Shown here one piece after another: positions 53,485 through 63,344 of a stretch of 64,000 bases of DNA. The notes under the pieces were generated by a model. The model saw nothing but the letters and a program-made list of their open reading frames with translations, was not told the origin of the DNA and did no database searches. Location of the stretch: NCBI GenBank assembly GCA_030613785.1, contig JAUWLF010000001.1, positions 62,001-126,000 of the forward strand, given 5' to 3'. Both the position numbers and the translations under genes were made by a program. Each line of letters begins with the position of its first letter. The first letter of the stretch is position 1. This stretch comes from Chloroflexota bacterium. Its GTDB lineage: Bacteria; Chloroflexota; Anaerolineae; UBA7937; B3-Chlor.

Positions 53485-54477
53485 ATGCAACGTGGCGGCA
53501 CCGTAAGGGAGTTCTGCCTCGCCTGTCAAGCAGATCTGGAGCCCGCACGAAAGCACGTCGACGAGGCCAGAAGGACCGTCAAGTCTGGAATTCTGAACAT
53601 CAACAAGCCTTCAGGGATAACCTCCCACGACGTTGTGGATAGAGCCCGTGAGGCTTCTGGACTGAAACGCGTGGGTCATGCTGGCACCCTGGATCCCTCA
53701 GCTTCAGGAGTATTGCTGGTCTGTATTGGCCAGGCGACGCGGGTAGCCGAATACTTGATGGCAGGCCGGAAGAAATACCGGGCTGAGATACACCTGGGCA
53801 CAAGCACCGACACTCACGACCAGGACGGCAAGGTCACCTATCAGGCGCCGGAGGTCAACACAAGCCGGGAGGAGATCGAGCAAGCGTTGACCCTTTTCAG
53901 AGGGCGAGTCCAGCAGATACCGCCGATGTACTCAGCCCTGAGGCACAATGGAACCAGACTGTACGAATTGGCGCGTCGAGGGATCCAAGTCGAGCGCACG
54001 CCCAGACAGGTTGAGATCTACGATCTGCAACTGACTGACTGGACCTCACCTGTTCTTCGACTGACAGTGGAGTGCTCAAAGGGTACCTACGTTCGAGCCT
54101 TGGCACGAGATCTGGGCAAAGCGCTTGGCACCGGCGGCCACTTGAGCAACCTGGTACGTGTGGGCAGCGGGTCGTTCATTCTGGATGATGCAGTGTCACT
54201 AAGCGCGGTTGAACGCCGATTTGCTGAAGGCCGATGGCCGCAGATCCTCCACCCCCTCGATGAAGCACTCCTACAGTTCGAAGCTGTCATCGTGGACGGC
54301 GAAACTGAGAGGAAGATACGCCAGGGCCAGCAGGTGAGCGGACCGGAGCCGCTGCATGGACCTTTGTGCCGCGCCTACTCCCCATCTGGGGAATTCATTG
54401 CACTGCTGCGATACGACAATGAGGAGGATGTCTGGCGACCGAGAAAGGTATTCAACCTTCATGAAGCTGGTACGTGA
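53485..54477 (+). CDS. truB: tRNA pseudouridine(55) synthase
   Basis: Makes pseudouridine 55 in the T-loop of tRNAs. The core begins SGILNINKPSGITSHDVVDRARE and the catalytic Asp is in VGHAGTLDPSASGVLLVC. KKYRAEIHLGTSTDTHDQDG, PPMYSALRHNG and ECSKGTYVRALARDLG complete the TruB pattern. About 32 residues (MQRGGTVREFCLACQADLE onward) precede the core, more than usual, so the start is uncertain; ATG 53485 has AGGGAA nearby, and 53440 and 53431 are in frame but overlap nrnA. Ends inside ribF by 17 nt. Confidence 0.94.
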   Translation: MQRGGTVREFCLACQADLEPARKHVDEARRTVKSGILNINKPSGITSHDVVDRAREASGLKRVGHAGTLDPSASGVLLVCIGQATRVAEYLMAGRKKYRAEIHLGTSTDTHDQDGKVTYQAPEVNTSREEIEQALTLFRGRVQQIPPMYSALRHNGTRLYELARRGIQVERTPRQVEIYDLQLTDWTSPVLRLTVECSKGTYVRALARDLGKALGTGGHLSNLVRVGSGSFILDDAVSLSAVERRFAEGRWPQILHPLDEALLQFEAVIVDGETERKIRQGQQVSGPEPLHGPLCRAYSPSGEFIALLRYDNEEDVWRPRKVFNLHEAGT

Positions 54478-55393
54478 TCTTACGGAGCTCACCCTTGACA
54501 AGCCCTCGGCTCTCAGCATCGGCGTCTTCGATGGCGTCCATCTGGGCCATCGCTACCTGATCGACAGGCTGATGGAGAGCGCCCAAAGCGCAGGCTTGCT
54601 GACCGGAGTGGTCACCTTCGATTCTCATCCCGACGAGCTGCTGACCCCCCAGAGACATGTCCGCTACTTGACCACACTGACGAAGAAACTCAACCTCTTG
54701 GGAGGATTGGGGCTTGACTTGGTCATGGCTCTACCCTTCACCAGCGAACTGGCCCAGACGTCCGCTCGAGGTTTCATTCTCTCTCTGGTGCAGCGACTGC
54801 ACATGAGGGAGTTGTGGATTGGGCCCGACTTTGCCCTGGGCAGGGGGAGGGAGGGGAACGCCACGTACTTGAGTGCTCTGGGACGTGAGATCGGCTTCCG
54901 CCTAGAGGCGCTAGAACCGCTCACAGAAGGGGGAGAGGTCATAAGCAGCAGTCGAATCCGCGCTCTTCTGGGTGAAGGCAAGGTGACTGAAGCGAGCCAG
55001 CTTCTGGGGCGGTATCTCTCCCTCGAAGGACAGGTAGTGAGTGGTGCCAAGAGAGGGCAGAGGCTTGGCTTCCCCACGGCGAACCTCGCTGTGGATGAAA
55101 AGATCATGATCCCCGCTGATGGTATATATGCTGTACGGGTTCAGTGGGGTGCCACCAACCATCAAGGGGTGGTGAACGTTGGGGTCCGCCCCACCTTCGA
55201 AGATCAGGCAGAGCGCATCGTCGAGGCCCACATCATAGATTTCACGGGTGACCTGTACGGCAAGACTCTGGAAATCAGATTCATCAGACGCCTGCGGCCT
55301 GAGCAGCGTTTCAAGAACGCGGACGCGCTCGTCGCGCAGATGAGACAAGACGTCACCCAGACCCGCCGGCTCTTTCGGGAACTGGAGCCATGA
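54461..55393 (+). CDS. ribF: Bifunctional riboflavin kinase/FAD synthetase
   Basis: Converts riboflavin to FMN and FAD, 310 residues. The N-terminal FAD synthetase has SIGVFDGVHLGHRYLIDRL, VVTFDSHPDE, WIGPDFALGRGREGN and ISSSRIRALLGEGKV. The C-terminal kinase has VVSGAKRGQRLGFPTANL, PADGIYAV and VNVGVRPTF. ATG 54461 lies within the end of truB. Its stop overlaps the archease ATG in the ATGA manner, coupling the two. Confidence 0.96.
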   Translation: MKLVRDLTELTLDKPSALSIGVFDGVHLGHRYLIDRLMESAQSAGLLTGVVTFDSHPDELLTPQRHVRYLTTLTKKLNLLGGLGLDLVMALPFTSELAQTSARGFILSLVQRLHMRELWIGPDFALGRGREGNATYLSALGREIGFRLEALEPLTEGGEVISSSRIRALLGEGKVTEASQLLGRYLSLEGQVVSGAKRGQRLGFPTANLAVDEKIMIPADGIYAVRVQWGATNHQGVVNVGVRPTFEDQAERIVEAHIIDFTGDLYGKTLEIRFIRRLRPEQRFKNADALVAQMRQDVTQTRRLFRELEP

Positions 55394-55809
55394 CCGGTTC
55401 AACGCCCAAGCCTTTCGAGGAAGTTGAGCACGTGGCTGATGCGGCCTTGAAGGTCTATGGCCGCGACTGGAGCGAATTCCTGGTCAACGCCGCCCACGGC
55501 ATGTTCAGCCTGATGGCCGACTGCCAGGACACTCAGGCCTCCAGGCAGCACGAGATTGCGCTGCGGGCCACGGACCGTGAGACCTTGCTGGTCGACTGGC
55601 TAAGCGAGCTTCTGTACCTCCACGAGATGGAAAACGTAGTATATACTGGCTTTGAGATCCTTGAGGCGTCGCCTTGTGCATTGCGGGCCATAGTCAAGGG
55701 GACAGACCGCTGGCAGCCTCAAACGGCTGTCAAGGCCGTGACCTTCAACGATCTGCACATCGAGAGGACGCCTCAGGGATACACCGCGACCATAGTCTTC
55801 GATACCTAG
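55390..55809 (+). CDS. Archease
   Basis: Small chaperone-like protein (139 residues) that helps RtcB RNA ligase through its guanylylation cycle in archaea and eukaryotes. The start [34 protein letters not shown], with acidic residues, and the [21 protein letters not shown] and [27 protein letters not shown] stretches match the family. It is translationally coupled to ribF and is followed after 158 nt by rtcB, which supports the assignment. Confidence 0.93.
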   Translation: MTGSTPKPFEEVEHVADAALKVYGRDWSEFLVNAAHGMFSLMADCQDTQASRQHEIALRATDRETLLVDWLSELLYLHEMENVVYTGFEILEASPCALRAIVKGTDRWQPQTAVKAVTFNDLHIERTPQGYTATIVFDT

Positions 55810-55967
55810 ATCGTCGCAGCCATACCTTTCTCCGAGTTTCGAGAAGTCGGGGAGAAGTTGTAGAACGAGCTGTTCTGCGGCGGTCGGTCTACAAACGTGT
55901 GAATGCGTATCCTGGAAGCAACACGGGTATGCGACCGGATGCTCTTCGCCACAAAGGGAGCGTAACG

Positions 55968-57416
55968 ATGATCCAGAAACGGGACTTGAAGAAGGTGGAC
56001 AACTTCGTTTATGAGATACCAAGCACCTATAGAGACGATATGCGGGTCCCGGCACGCATCTACGCCGACGAGCAGCTTCTGGAAGCCGCGCTGGCCGACC
56101 GGTCGATCGAACAGTTGGTCAACACGACTACTTTGCCGGGGGTGGTCAAGTACACGCTAGCCATGCCAGATATCCATCAGGGATATGGTTTTCCCATCGG
56201 CGGGGTGGCCGCCACCAAACCCCCCGATGGTGTCATATCACCCGGGGGCATAGGCTACGACATCAACTGTGGGGTGCGGGCGCTGGCTTCAGACATCGAA
56301 CGAGACGAGTTGGCCCCCTACGTCGAGGATCTGCTGCAGGCGATGTATCGCCTTGTTCCGACTGGCCTGGGAAAAGGCGGAATCAGAGTCTCCAGACGTG
56401 AATTAGACATGGTCTTGGATCGTGGTGCTGCCTGGGCGGTTTCAAAGGGCTACGGCACCAAGCAAGACCTGCAACGCACGGAGGCGGAAGGGTGCCTGGC
56501 CGGAGCCGATGCCGCCCACGTGAGCGAGAGAGCCAAGAACCGCGGCCGGCAGCAGCTCGGCTCCCTGGGATCGGGCAACCATTTCTTGGAGATCGATGAG
56601 GTTACGGAAATCTACAATGAAGAGGTTGCCAGCGTGTTCGGCCTGCGCCAAGGCTTCATCGCCGTTCAGATTCACTGTGGTTCTCGCGGGCTCGGGCATC
56701 AGGTCTGCACTGATTATGTCAAGCTCCTCCAGAAAGCAGTCCGTAAGTATGGCATCGAGCTTCCCGACAGAGAACTGGTTTGCGCGCCCTTCGAGTCGCC
56801 GGAAGGACAGGAGTATTTCGCTGCCATGGCTGCATCGGCGAACTTCGCCTGGACCAACCGCCATGTGATTGCCCACTGGGTGCGCCGCGCCTTTGAGGAG
56901 GTGCTGGCAGGAAAGATACCCTCATGGGAACTGACGCAGGTATACGACGTGGCCCACAACATCGGCAAGGTGGAACACTACACCATAGACGGCAAACGCA
57001 CCAAGCTCGTCGTCCACCGCAAGGGGGCCACGCGCGCCTTCGGCCCAAGATCCAGCGAGTTGCCAAAGGCCTACCAGGGGATAGGCCAGCCGGTCCTGGT
57101 CCCCGGCAGTATGGGGACCGCCTCCTACGTCCTCGTCGGTACCGACAAAGCTCTCGACCTCACTTTTGGATCCACATGTCATGGTGCGGGCCGCGTGATG
57201 AGCCGAACGAAGGCCAAGAAGCAGATCTGGGGCGAGGATCTCATGCGAGAACTGCGGCAACAGGGAATCGCAGTGAAGGCCGGCAGCATGGCCGGCCTTG
57301 CAGAGGAGGCTCCAGCGGCCTACAAAGACGTAGAACGGGTCGTCGATGTGGTGGCGGGAGCAGGGATTGCGCTCAAGGTGGCCAAGCTGGAACCTCTGGG
57401 CGTCATCAAGGGTTAG
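55968..57416 (+). CDS. rtcB: RNA-splicing ligase RtcB
   Basis: GTP-dependent 3'-phosphate/cyclic-phosphate to 5'-OH RNA ligase, 482 residues. The conserved [36 protein letters not shown] (Mn-binding Cys), [30 protein letters not shown], and [19 protein letters not shown] (His that carries GMP) are intact. ATG 55968 has AAGGGAG 7 nt upstream; the frame is open through the previous gene but that part is not real. Adjacent archease indicates a tRNA-repair or splicing function. There is no RtcR or RtcA. Confidence 0.97.
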   Translation: MIQKRDLKKVDNFVYEIPSTYRDDMRVPARIYADEQLLEAALADRSIEQLVNTTTLPGVVKYTLAMPDIHQGYGFPIGGVAATKPPDGVISPGGIGYDINCGVRALASDIERDELAPYVEDLLQAMYRLVPTGLGKGGIRVSRRELDMVLDRGAAWAVSKGYGTKQDLQRTEAEGCLAGADAAHVSERAKNRGRQQLGSLGSGNHFLEIDEVTEIYNEEVASVFGLRQGFIAVQIHCGSRGLGHQVCTDYVKLLQKAVRKYGIELPDRELVCAPFESPEGQEYFAAMAASANFAWTNRHVIAHWVRRAFEEVLAGKIPSWELTQVYDVAHNIGKVEHYTIDGKRTKLVVHRKGATRAFGPRSSELPKAYQGIGQPVLVPGSMGTASYVLVGTDKALDLTFGSTCHGAGRVMSRTKAKKQIWGEDLMRELRQQGIAVKAGSMAGLAEEAPAAYKDVERVVDVVAGAGIALKVAKLEPLGVIKG

Positions 57417-57598
57417 TGCACCTGGTCCTTCGAAGACGCGACACCGAAGTCTGGCCACATTTCAGCGCTGCAACGCCAGAACGCGCCAATGAGCAGCTCT
57501 GTGTGAGCTTGATTCCCCGCGGGTTCGCGATCAGGCGGCAGCCGGTTGCACTCCAATGTCGAGGTAGAGCGATCCTCCAGGCAACCCTGAGAAACTCC

Positions 57599-58171
57599 TC
57601 ACTCCTGCCCGGCCAAGCCCAGCTCTGGGGCGATTCCCTTCATGGCATCGAGCACGATCCGGATGTGCTCGTTGAGTTCCACGCCTAGATCACCGGCCGC
57701 CTGCTCGATCTCCTGGCGGTTCACCGCCGCTGCAAAGCCTCTGTCCTTCCACTTCTTCCGCACAGACTTGAGCTTCACATCGCGAATGTTCTTCGTGGGC
57801 CGAACCAGAGCCACAGCCACCAGCAGGCCTGTCAGGTCATCCACTGCGTAGAGCGCCCTTTCCGCGAGCGTCTCGCGAGTGACGCCTGTGTACTCTGTGG
57901 CGTGAGACAGGACCGCTCGGACTATCTCCTCCGGCCAACCTCTTTCTCGCAGTATCTTGGCACCGGTGACAGGATGCCCCTCCACGGTCAGATCCGGGTT
58001 CTGCTCGTAGTCGAAGTCATGAATCAGCCCCACCATACCCCAGAGCTCCTCATCCTCGCCAAACTTGCGGGCGTAGGCTCGCATCGCCGCCTCCACCGCC
58101 AGCATGTGGCGGACGAGATTCTGGTTCTTGGTGAACTCGTTCACCAGTTCCCACGCGTCGTCTCGGTTCAT
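57599..58171 (-). CDS. HD-domain hydrolase
   Basis: 190-residue HD superfamily protein. RHMLAVEAAMRAYARKFG, VGLIHDFDYEQNPDL (HD pair), EGHPVTGAKILRERGWPEEIVRAVLSHATEYTG and LTGLLVAVALVRPTKNI give the usual metal-binding His/Asp set. Such stand-alone HD proteins are phosphohydrolases of unknown substrate. It overlaps the DUF3795 gene by 4 nt and is translated after it. Confidence 0.92.
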   Translation of the reverse strand: MNRDDAWELVNEFTKNQNLVRHMLAVEAAMRAYARKFGEDEELWGMVGLIHDFDYEQNPDLTVEGHPVTGAKILRERGWPEEIVRAVLSHATEYTGVTRETLAERALYAVDDLTGLLVAVALVRPTKNIRDVKLKSVRKKWKDRGFAAAVNRQEIEQAAGDLGVELNEHIRIVLDAMKGIAPELGLAGQE

Positions 58172-58503
58172 TTCATCCTCTTGAGTCTCTCCAAAGCATC
58201 ACGGTACCTCAAGCTTCCTTGGGACCACTCATTGAGTTCCTGACAGGGAAAGACCTCACACTGGTAGCAGAACTCCAGGCCCTTGTCGTCCACACAACAC
58301 TTCAGTATCCAGCAGTCAGGGGACCAGTGTTCGGCTCCGTCACCCTTGCACCACCCGCAGCGAAGATCCTCCGGCTTGACGTCTACGGCCAGTTCCTCCT
58401 TGAACCGCTCGATCATGTGCTGCGCAATTGCAGAATCATCCTTGGCCTGTCGAATGTCGCACCCGCCACAGTCCAATCCACAGACCGCGATCATCTGCGC
58501 CAT
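58168..58503 (-). CDS. DUF3795 Cys-rich protein
   Basis: 111 residues with many cysteines: MIAVCGLDCGGCDIRQA, LRCGWCKGDG, CWILKCCVDDKGLEFCYQC and FPCQELNEW. This is the pattern of DUF3795, a likely zinc-binding family of unknown function. ATG 58503 follows GGAGAGAG. It is translationally coupled to the HD hydrolase. Confidence 0.9.
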   Translation of the reverse strand: MAQMIAVCGLDCGGCDIRQAKDDSAIAQHMIERFKEELAVDVKPEDLRCGWCKGDGAEHWSPDCWILKCCVDDKGLEFCYQCEVFPCQELNEWSQGSLRYRDALERLKRMK

Positions 58504-58541
58504 GTCACTCTCTCCGTGCTGAACTCTTCGTCATACGTCGC

Positions 58542-58561
58542 GTAGCGGGCATGCCCGTTAC
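58542..58561. repeat. 20-bp near-perfect palindrome upstream of the DUF3795 gene
   Basis: GTAGCGGGCA is followed by TGCCCGTTAC, its reverse complement with one mismatch, centred on GGGCATGCCC. It lies about 40 bp upstream of the DUF3795 start and downstream of era. It shares the GCATGC centre with the 24-bp palindrome at 4230-4253, which may be chance. Confidence 0.4.
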
Positions 58562-58641
58562 CTTGGACACCCATCATACCTCCCCCCTTTCTCTGGACAG
58601 CAGTGCGAGCGAGCGAATCTCTGGCTGTGTCCACCGTCCCC

Positions 58642-59574
58642 TTACCCCCTCTTGGGCAGGACATAGCCGAGGTCGCGCAGTGCTACCTCATCCCGAGGCC
58701 ATCCCTTCCGCACCTTCACCCACAGTTCGAGGTAGACCTTTGTCCCCAGCAGAGCCTCCATCTCCTCTCGAGCGGCCTTCCCTATCCGCTTCAGCATCTT
58801 GCCCCCGTGGCCGATGATGATCCCCTTCTGGCTCTCCTTGGCCGCATAGACTATGGCCTCGATGTAGGTCAGGTCTTCGCGGCGTTCCTCGAACTCCTCC
58901 ACCGCCACAGCCACCCAGTGGGGCACTTCCTCATAGAGATGAGCCAGCACCTGTTCACGAACCAGTTCGGCGGCCATGAAGCGCAGAGGCTGATCCGTGA
59001 TCTGGTCCGCCGGATAGAGTTGAGGACCTGGGGGTAGGTATTGGATGATCAAGTCCAGCAATTCATCGTGGTTGTGACCTTCAGTCGCGGAGAACATCAG
59101 CGAGTGATCGCAATCCGTCAGAGATAGGTAGGCCTCTCGGCGTTCTTCGCCCTTGTCTGGCGTCACAAGGTCAACCTTATTCATCACCAGAATGCAGGCG
59201 CCGGTGGCCCGTTGTTTGATGAGCCTCGCCAGTTGCGAATCCCGGGCCCCAGGCAAAGTGGACACATCCACCACGAACAACACCACATCCGCATCAGGTA
59301 TGGCCCGTATTGCCGTCTCCACCATGTACTCGCCCAGTCTGTGACGGGGCTCGTGGATGCCCGGTGTGTCGATGAACACTACCTGCGCTTCAGGCAGAGT
59401 CAGAATCCCTCGCAACCGCCGCCGCGTAGTCTGAGGTTTCGGAGAAACGATGGCTACTTTCTGGCCAACGTAGCCATTGATCAAGGTAGACTTGCCCACG
59501 TTGGGCTTGCCCATCACAGCTACGAAACCCGAGCGGTAATCCTCAGGAAGATCTTCCGAGGGCACTAGTTCCAT
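58642..59574 (-). CDS. era: GTPase Era
   Basis: Essential GTPase of 30S assembly that binds the 16S rRNA 3' end, 310 residues. G1 is VMGKPNVGKSTLIN, G3 FIDTPGIHEP, G4 MNKVD. The KH domain is IIGHGGKMLKRIGKAAREEMEALLGTKVYLELWVKVRKGW. Stand-alone with short flanking spacers, located between the M14 lipoprotein and the DUF3795 gene. Length and start (MELVPSEDLPEDYRSGFVAV) are normal. Confidence 0.97.
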   Translation of the reverse strand: MELVPSEDLPEDYRSGFVAVMGKPNVGKSTLINGYVGQKVAIVSPKPQTTRRRLRGILTLPEAQVVFIDTPGIHEPRHRLGEYMVETAIRAIPDADVVLFVVDVSTLPGARDSQLARLIKQRATGACILVMNKVDLVTPDKGEERREAYLSLTDCDHSLMFSATEGHNHDELLDLIIQYLPPGPQLYPADQITDQPLRFMAAELVREQVLAHLYEEVPHWVAVAVEEFEERREDLTYIEAIVYAAKESQKGIIIGHGGKMLKRIGKAAREEMEALLGTKVYLELWVKVRKGWPRDEVALRDLGYVLPKRG

Positions 59575-59616
59575 GACACACTTCCTGCGGAAGACTATAC
59601 CACGACCAAGCCACCA

Positions 59617-60519
59617 TCACAAAGAGGACACTATCTCATCAACTGATTCCATCACCGCACGAACGCCGTCGAGGTTCCGATCGAGCTCTGTGTCCACCTT
59701 ATTGGTCAGCTCCACTTCCGCGGCGGCCACGCCTCGATAGGCCAGGTAGTCCACCATCGCACCGGTGACAGGATACGAACCCCAGCCTTCCTTGGCGAAG
59801 GCATAGCCGGAGGCCTCTGACAGGCGGCGACCCAGTTCTGCCGAAGGAGGATGATCGGCACAGGAGGTCACGAAGATCATGCCCGCCATGCTATGGTAGA
59901 AGATCGCCACCTGCGCATCGTCCAGGAAATCGCGCAGCAGTTGCGTTTCCACTTCGGAGAAAGGACGTTCACCTCCACCCCCCTCGATTATGCCCTCTGT
60001 GATGTGAGTATCGCTGACCCAATCGTTCTCCGCACATGAATCGGCGTCGTTGTAGGCGTTCCTGTTAAGGTCCACCCCGCGAGCGTTGCTCCTGGTTCCG
60101 TGGGCAAGCCCGTCGGGGTTGGCGGTCGGTATGATCCACAATGTGACGTCAGAGGGCACCTCCTCCAAATGCTCCTCAAAATGGGTGATCATCTCCAACG
60201 CCAGCCGGTGGGTGTTCTGCTCCGTGCCCCCGTGTATGTTGCCCACTAGAACCACCTTCCGATGTCCGTTGCCAAACCAGTGCGTGGTTATTGGCCGTCC
60301 CTCCCATGATTCTCCCAGCAACTCCTCACCACGTCTGGGCGGCACAGCCGTCTGCGTGGGCGTTGAGACAAAGGTAGGTGCAGCGTCTGTCGCGGCGGCT
60401 ACCGGCGGCAGGATAGGCGTGCTGTTCACCCCTGGAGTTGAAACAGAAGGTGCCCCATCGCCGCAGCCACCGACTGCCCAGACAACCCCTATCACTAACC
60501 ACCAAAACGGTTTTCGCAT
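59617..60519 (-). CDS. M14-type metallocarboxypeptidase lipoprotein
   Basis: Exported 300-residue peptidase. The signal peptide has lipobox VGGC, and a Thr/Pro linker follows. The M14 domain has GNIHGGTEQNTHRL (zinc His and Glu in HxxxE spacing, as in some bacterial M14 enzymes), NPDGLAHGTRSNARGVDLNRN (substrate Arg and the Asn-Arg pair), IFYHSMAG (third zinc His), and a late Glu in AAAEVELTNK. It probably trims murein or other peptides at the cell surface. ATG 60519 follows AAGGGAG 8 nt away. It starts 5 nt after the CapA-type gene ends. Confidence 0.92.
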   Translation of the reverse strand: MRKPFWWLVIGVVWAVGGCGDGAPSVSTPGVNSTPILPPVAAATDAAPTFVSTPTQTAVPPRRGEELLGESWEGRPITTHWFGNGHRKVVLVGNIHGGTEQNTHRLALEMITHFEEHLEEVPSDVTLWIIPTANPDGLAHGTRSNARGVDLNRNAYNDADSCAENDWVSDTHITEGIIEGGGGERPFSEVETQLLRDFLDDAQVAIFYHSMAGMIFVTSCADHPPSAELGRRLSEASGYAFAKEGWGSYPVTGAMVDYLAYRGVAAAEVELTNKVDTELDRNLDGVRAVMESVDEIVSSL

Positions 60520-60524
60520 CTCGC

Positions 60525-63344
60525 TCACTCCCTTGTCCACCTCAGAAGAATAACCTCACCCCCTCCCGTAGCGGCCACGATCTCGTCCGCCCCATCGCCG
60601 TCCATGTCAGCAACGTCAAGGGCGCTCACCCCATCCCATCCCCGGTAGGAGCCCAAGACAGCACCGTTGCCGACGTCCAGGACGAGAACTCCACCGCCGG
60701 AAAGGTGGTCGCCCATCGCCACCGCAACCTCCTTGACGCCATCTGCATTCACGTCGGCCAAGCCGAGACCGCTGACCGGACCTTCTCCTCGGTGCTGCCA
60801 GAGAAGCCTACCTTCGCCGTCCAAGAGGCAAACAGTGCCGTCCAACGAGCCTGCCAGCACCTCGTCTCCACCATCACCGTCTGTGTCTTCTGTGAGGAGA
60901 ATGGTGGGCGACGCTTCCATCTGGTGTCGCCAAGATAGACTCCCATAGGCAGTGAAGGCTGAGATGCAGGAGTCAGGATATGCAGTGACCGCCACCACGC
61001 CCTTCAGATCATCGTTATCCAAGTCGCCGACGGCCACATCAACTACATAGCCGCGAGTGGGATACCTCCACAGCAGATGCCCGTCGCTGCCCAGGACGTA
61101 TAGATCGTCAGCGCCGGCAATCACCTCTCCCCTGCCATCCCCGTCCAAGTCGCCGATGGTGACCACCTCAACGGAGCCGTCAGTCTGGTGCTTCCACCAC
61201 AAGCTGCCGTCACCACCCAGGACGTAGATCGTGTCCCCGAAGCTACCCCACTCTCCGATGACTAGCTCCAACTGCCTGCCGGCATCAACATCGCCTAGCG
61301 CCGTATCCAGCACACTGGCCTCCACACCAAACCGCCATCGCAACTGTCCAGCGCTGTCCAGGACATAGACCTCACCCGGTGCATCCAGCAAGCCCGTCGT
61401 CGCTACAACCTCAGCCCGACCATCGCCATCCAGATCAGCGCACGCGAGATCGTTCGCCCGTCCTGGAATCTCATATCGCCAGCGCATCGAACCGTCCGCA
61501 TCGATGGCATGAATCAAGCCAGGTCCGAGAATCGATCCCGACGCCGTCACAATCTCGGGCTGCCTATCCCCATCCAGGTCGCACGCTCGGAGAGCTGTTA
61601 CCTCCTTGTCAAGATGGATCGTCCACTCCCGTTGCAGATGATGACCCCGTCGTCCGCCCCCCGTGGAGACTACGGAGCCTCCTGATAGCCCATCCAGGGA
61701 CTCCGTGATCTGGAAGACGTCGGCCAGGACCGACCTGGCCTCTGGCCACGGCAGTGTCCGCGGCTGCCCACTCTCTATCTCCACCGGGAACAAGCGCACT
61801 TGTTTCAGGCCTCCGGCATCCATCAGGGCGTGGAGCATCAGTCCCTGCATCGTCTCCACGGAAAAGGGCTGGTCGAACACGAAATTGCCCAAACTGTAGG
61901 CCACGAACCCGTCGTCGAGAAAGGACACAGCCCCTACAACGTGGGAGTGGTGTCCTAGGATCAGATCGGCGCCTGCTTCGACCGCGCCACGAGCCACCTC
62001 CCGCTGGAAGGAGTCAGGCAGGGGACTATACTCAGTGCCCCAGTGGAAGGACACCACCACGAGGTCCGCCTCGGCATCGGCCCGATTCACGTCCTCGTAC
62101 ACCACTTCCGGTTCCAGCCACACGGCACCACCAACACCTTCCGCATCCCCTCGATAGCGTGGCTCGATGTGGTTGTATGCCAGAAAGGCAACTCGCAACC
62201 CCTGAACATCCACAATTGCACCTGCATGAGCGGCCTCGGCGTCGTGCCCTACGCCCACGTAGGCAATGCCCTCTTCTTCCAGCCTGTCCAGGGTGTCCTG
62301 TAGGCCCACTTCTCCGTAGTCATCGCTGTGATTGTTTGCCAGTGAGAGGACATCGAAGCCTGCGAAGTCCAGCCCCTCCGTCACCTCAGGGACGGCCCAG
62401 AAAGCGATGCCCCCTGTGGGAACACCTCGTGAAGTGATGGGACACTCCAGGTTGGCGAAGGAGACGTCCGCCTGGGCGGTCAACTCGTGGGTGAGAAGAA
62501 AGGGGTAGGAAGGCGAATTGGCTGCTATGAGTTGGCCTACTTCACGCCCCAGCATGACATCGCCCACGGCAACCAAGCTGACCAGTGGCTCAGGCTCGAG
62601 GGCCAGCTCCTCCCGGATCGCCTGAGACAGATCCGGATAATCCTCCGAGGCGCCGACGAGCCACCAGTGCCGCCGGAACGGATAGCCCTCCAAGTCGTCC
62701 CCACCTACCCGCTGCCCGTCAATGGCCAGAGCTCGAACATGGAAGTCAACAACTCGCCAGGGCAGCAACGCGAGGGCCCTCTTGTCCGCCTCCACGCACT
62801 CCTTCGTCTCCTCCCAGGAGGACACATACACTGCGTCACGAGCCAGATGGTCTATGCCCAGCAGGTCTTGGACCGACGACGTGTCTTCCACGACCACCAC
62901 CCTGTGATCCCGCCCTCGGCCGAATACCTCTTGCAACCACGCCAGAGGCACATCGTCAAGCGCTGAGGTCACGTTGACGACCAGGGCGTAGGGCTCCGTT
63001 CTCACCAGTTCCGCCCCTTGTCCAGGAGAGCGACCGCTAACCACAGCTAGCTTGGACCGTCCAGAACGCACCCGTGTCAGCGCCTGGGCGGATCCCTCCA
63101 CTGGCCCTGCAAGACAGGACGGATACTCGCTCTGCAAGGCCGTGAAGAACTCCCTCTCCTCGTTCCACAGTTCGACTGGAATGGCCAAGCAGGGAGTCGG
63201 TGAAGTCGGCGCACCCTGGACTGAAGGCGTCAACAGAGGGGGTGGAGTAGGTTCAGAGGCCATGTTTCCGCAGGAAGTGAGAATGCCCAAGAAAAGCGAC
63301 GACACTAGCAGAGCAGAAGAGCACCATCTCGACGACGGGCTCAC
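60525..63344 (-). CDS. Large lipoprotein: solute-binding-like domain, CapA domain and FG-GAP-like propeller
   Basis: 939 residues, lipobox ILTSC (Cys 25). Residues ~50-250 resemble a type 2 periplasmic binding protein (PstS/PBP-like: KLAVVSG, YALVVNVTSALDDVPLAWLQEVFGRG). Residues ~255-530 are a CapA/PGA-type phosphoesterase-fold domain, with AVGDVMLGR, NLECPITSRG, SLANNHSDDYG, VVSFHWGTEY, ILGHHSHVVGA and YSLGNFVFD. Residues ~575-939 form about eight FG-GAP/VCBS-like repeats, each with a D-x-D-x-D-G loop (LDGDGRAEVV, LDGDGRGEVI, MDGDGADEIV). CapA homologues act in poly-gamma-glutamate synthesis, but this domain chain is not a usual polymerase. The start is a GTG overlapping the M1-peptidase stop by 4 nt; the M14 gene follows. 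Confidence 0.9.
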   Translation of the reverse strand: MSPSSRWCSSALLVSSLFLGILTSCGNMASEPTPPPLLTPSVQGAPTSPTPCLAIPVELWNEEREFFTALQSEYPSCLAGPVEGSAQALTRVRSGRSKLAVVSGRSPGQGAELVRTEPYALVVNVTSALDDVPLAWLQEVFGRGRDHRVVVVEDTSSVQDLLGIDHLARDAVYVSSWEETKECVEADKRALALLPWRVVDFHVRALAIDGQRVGGDDLEGYPFRRHWWLVGASEDYPDLSQAIREELALEPEPLVSLVAVGDVMLGREVGQLIAANSPSYPFLLTHELTAQADVSFANLECPITSRGVPTGGIAFWAVPEVTEGLDFAGFDVLSLANNHSDDYGEVGLQDTLDRLEEEGIAYVGVGHDAEAAHAGAIVDVQGLRVAFLAYNHIEPRYRGDAEGVGGAVWLEPEVVYEDVNRADAEADLVVVSFHWGTEYSPLPDSFQREVARGAVEAGADLILGHHSHVVGAVSFLDDGFVAYSLGNFVFDQPFSVETMQGLMLHALMDAGGLKQVRLFPVEIESGQPRTLPWPEARSVLADVFQITESLDGLSGGSVVSTGGGRRGHHLQREWTIHLDKEVTALRACDLDGDRQPEIVTASGSILGPGLIHAIDADGSMRWRYEIPGRANDLACADLDGDGRAEVVATTGLLDAPGEVYVLDSAGQLRWRFGVEASVLDTALGDVDAGRQLELVIGEWGSFGDTIYVLGGDGSLWWKHQTDGSVEVVTIGDLDGDGRGEVIAGADDLYVLGSDGHLLWRYPTRGYVVDVAVGDLDNDDLKGVVAVTAYPDSCISAFTAYGSLSWRHQMEASPTILLTEDTDGDGGDEVLAGSLDGTVCLLDGEGRLLWQHRGEGPVSGLGLADVNADGVKEVAVAMGDHLSGGGVLVLDVGNGAVLGSYRGWDGVSALDVADMDGDGADEIVAATGGGEVILLRWTRE

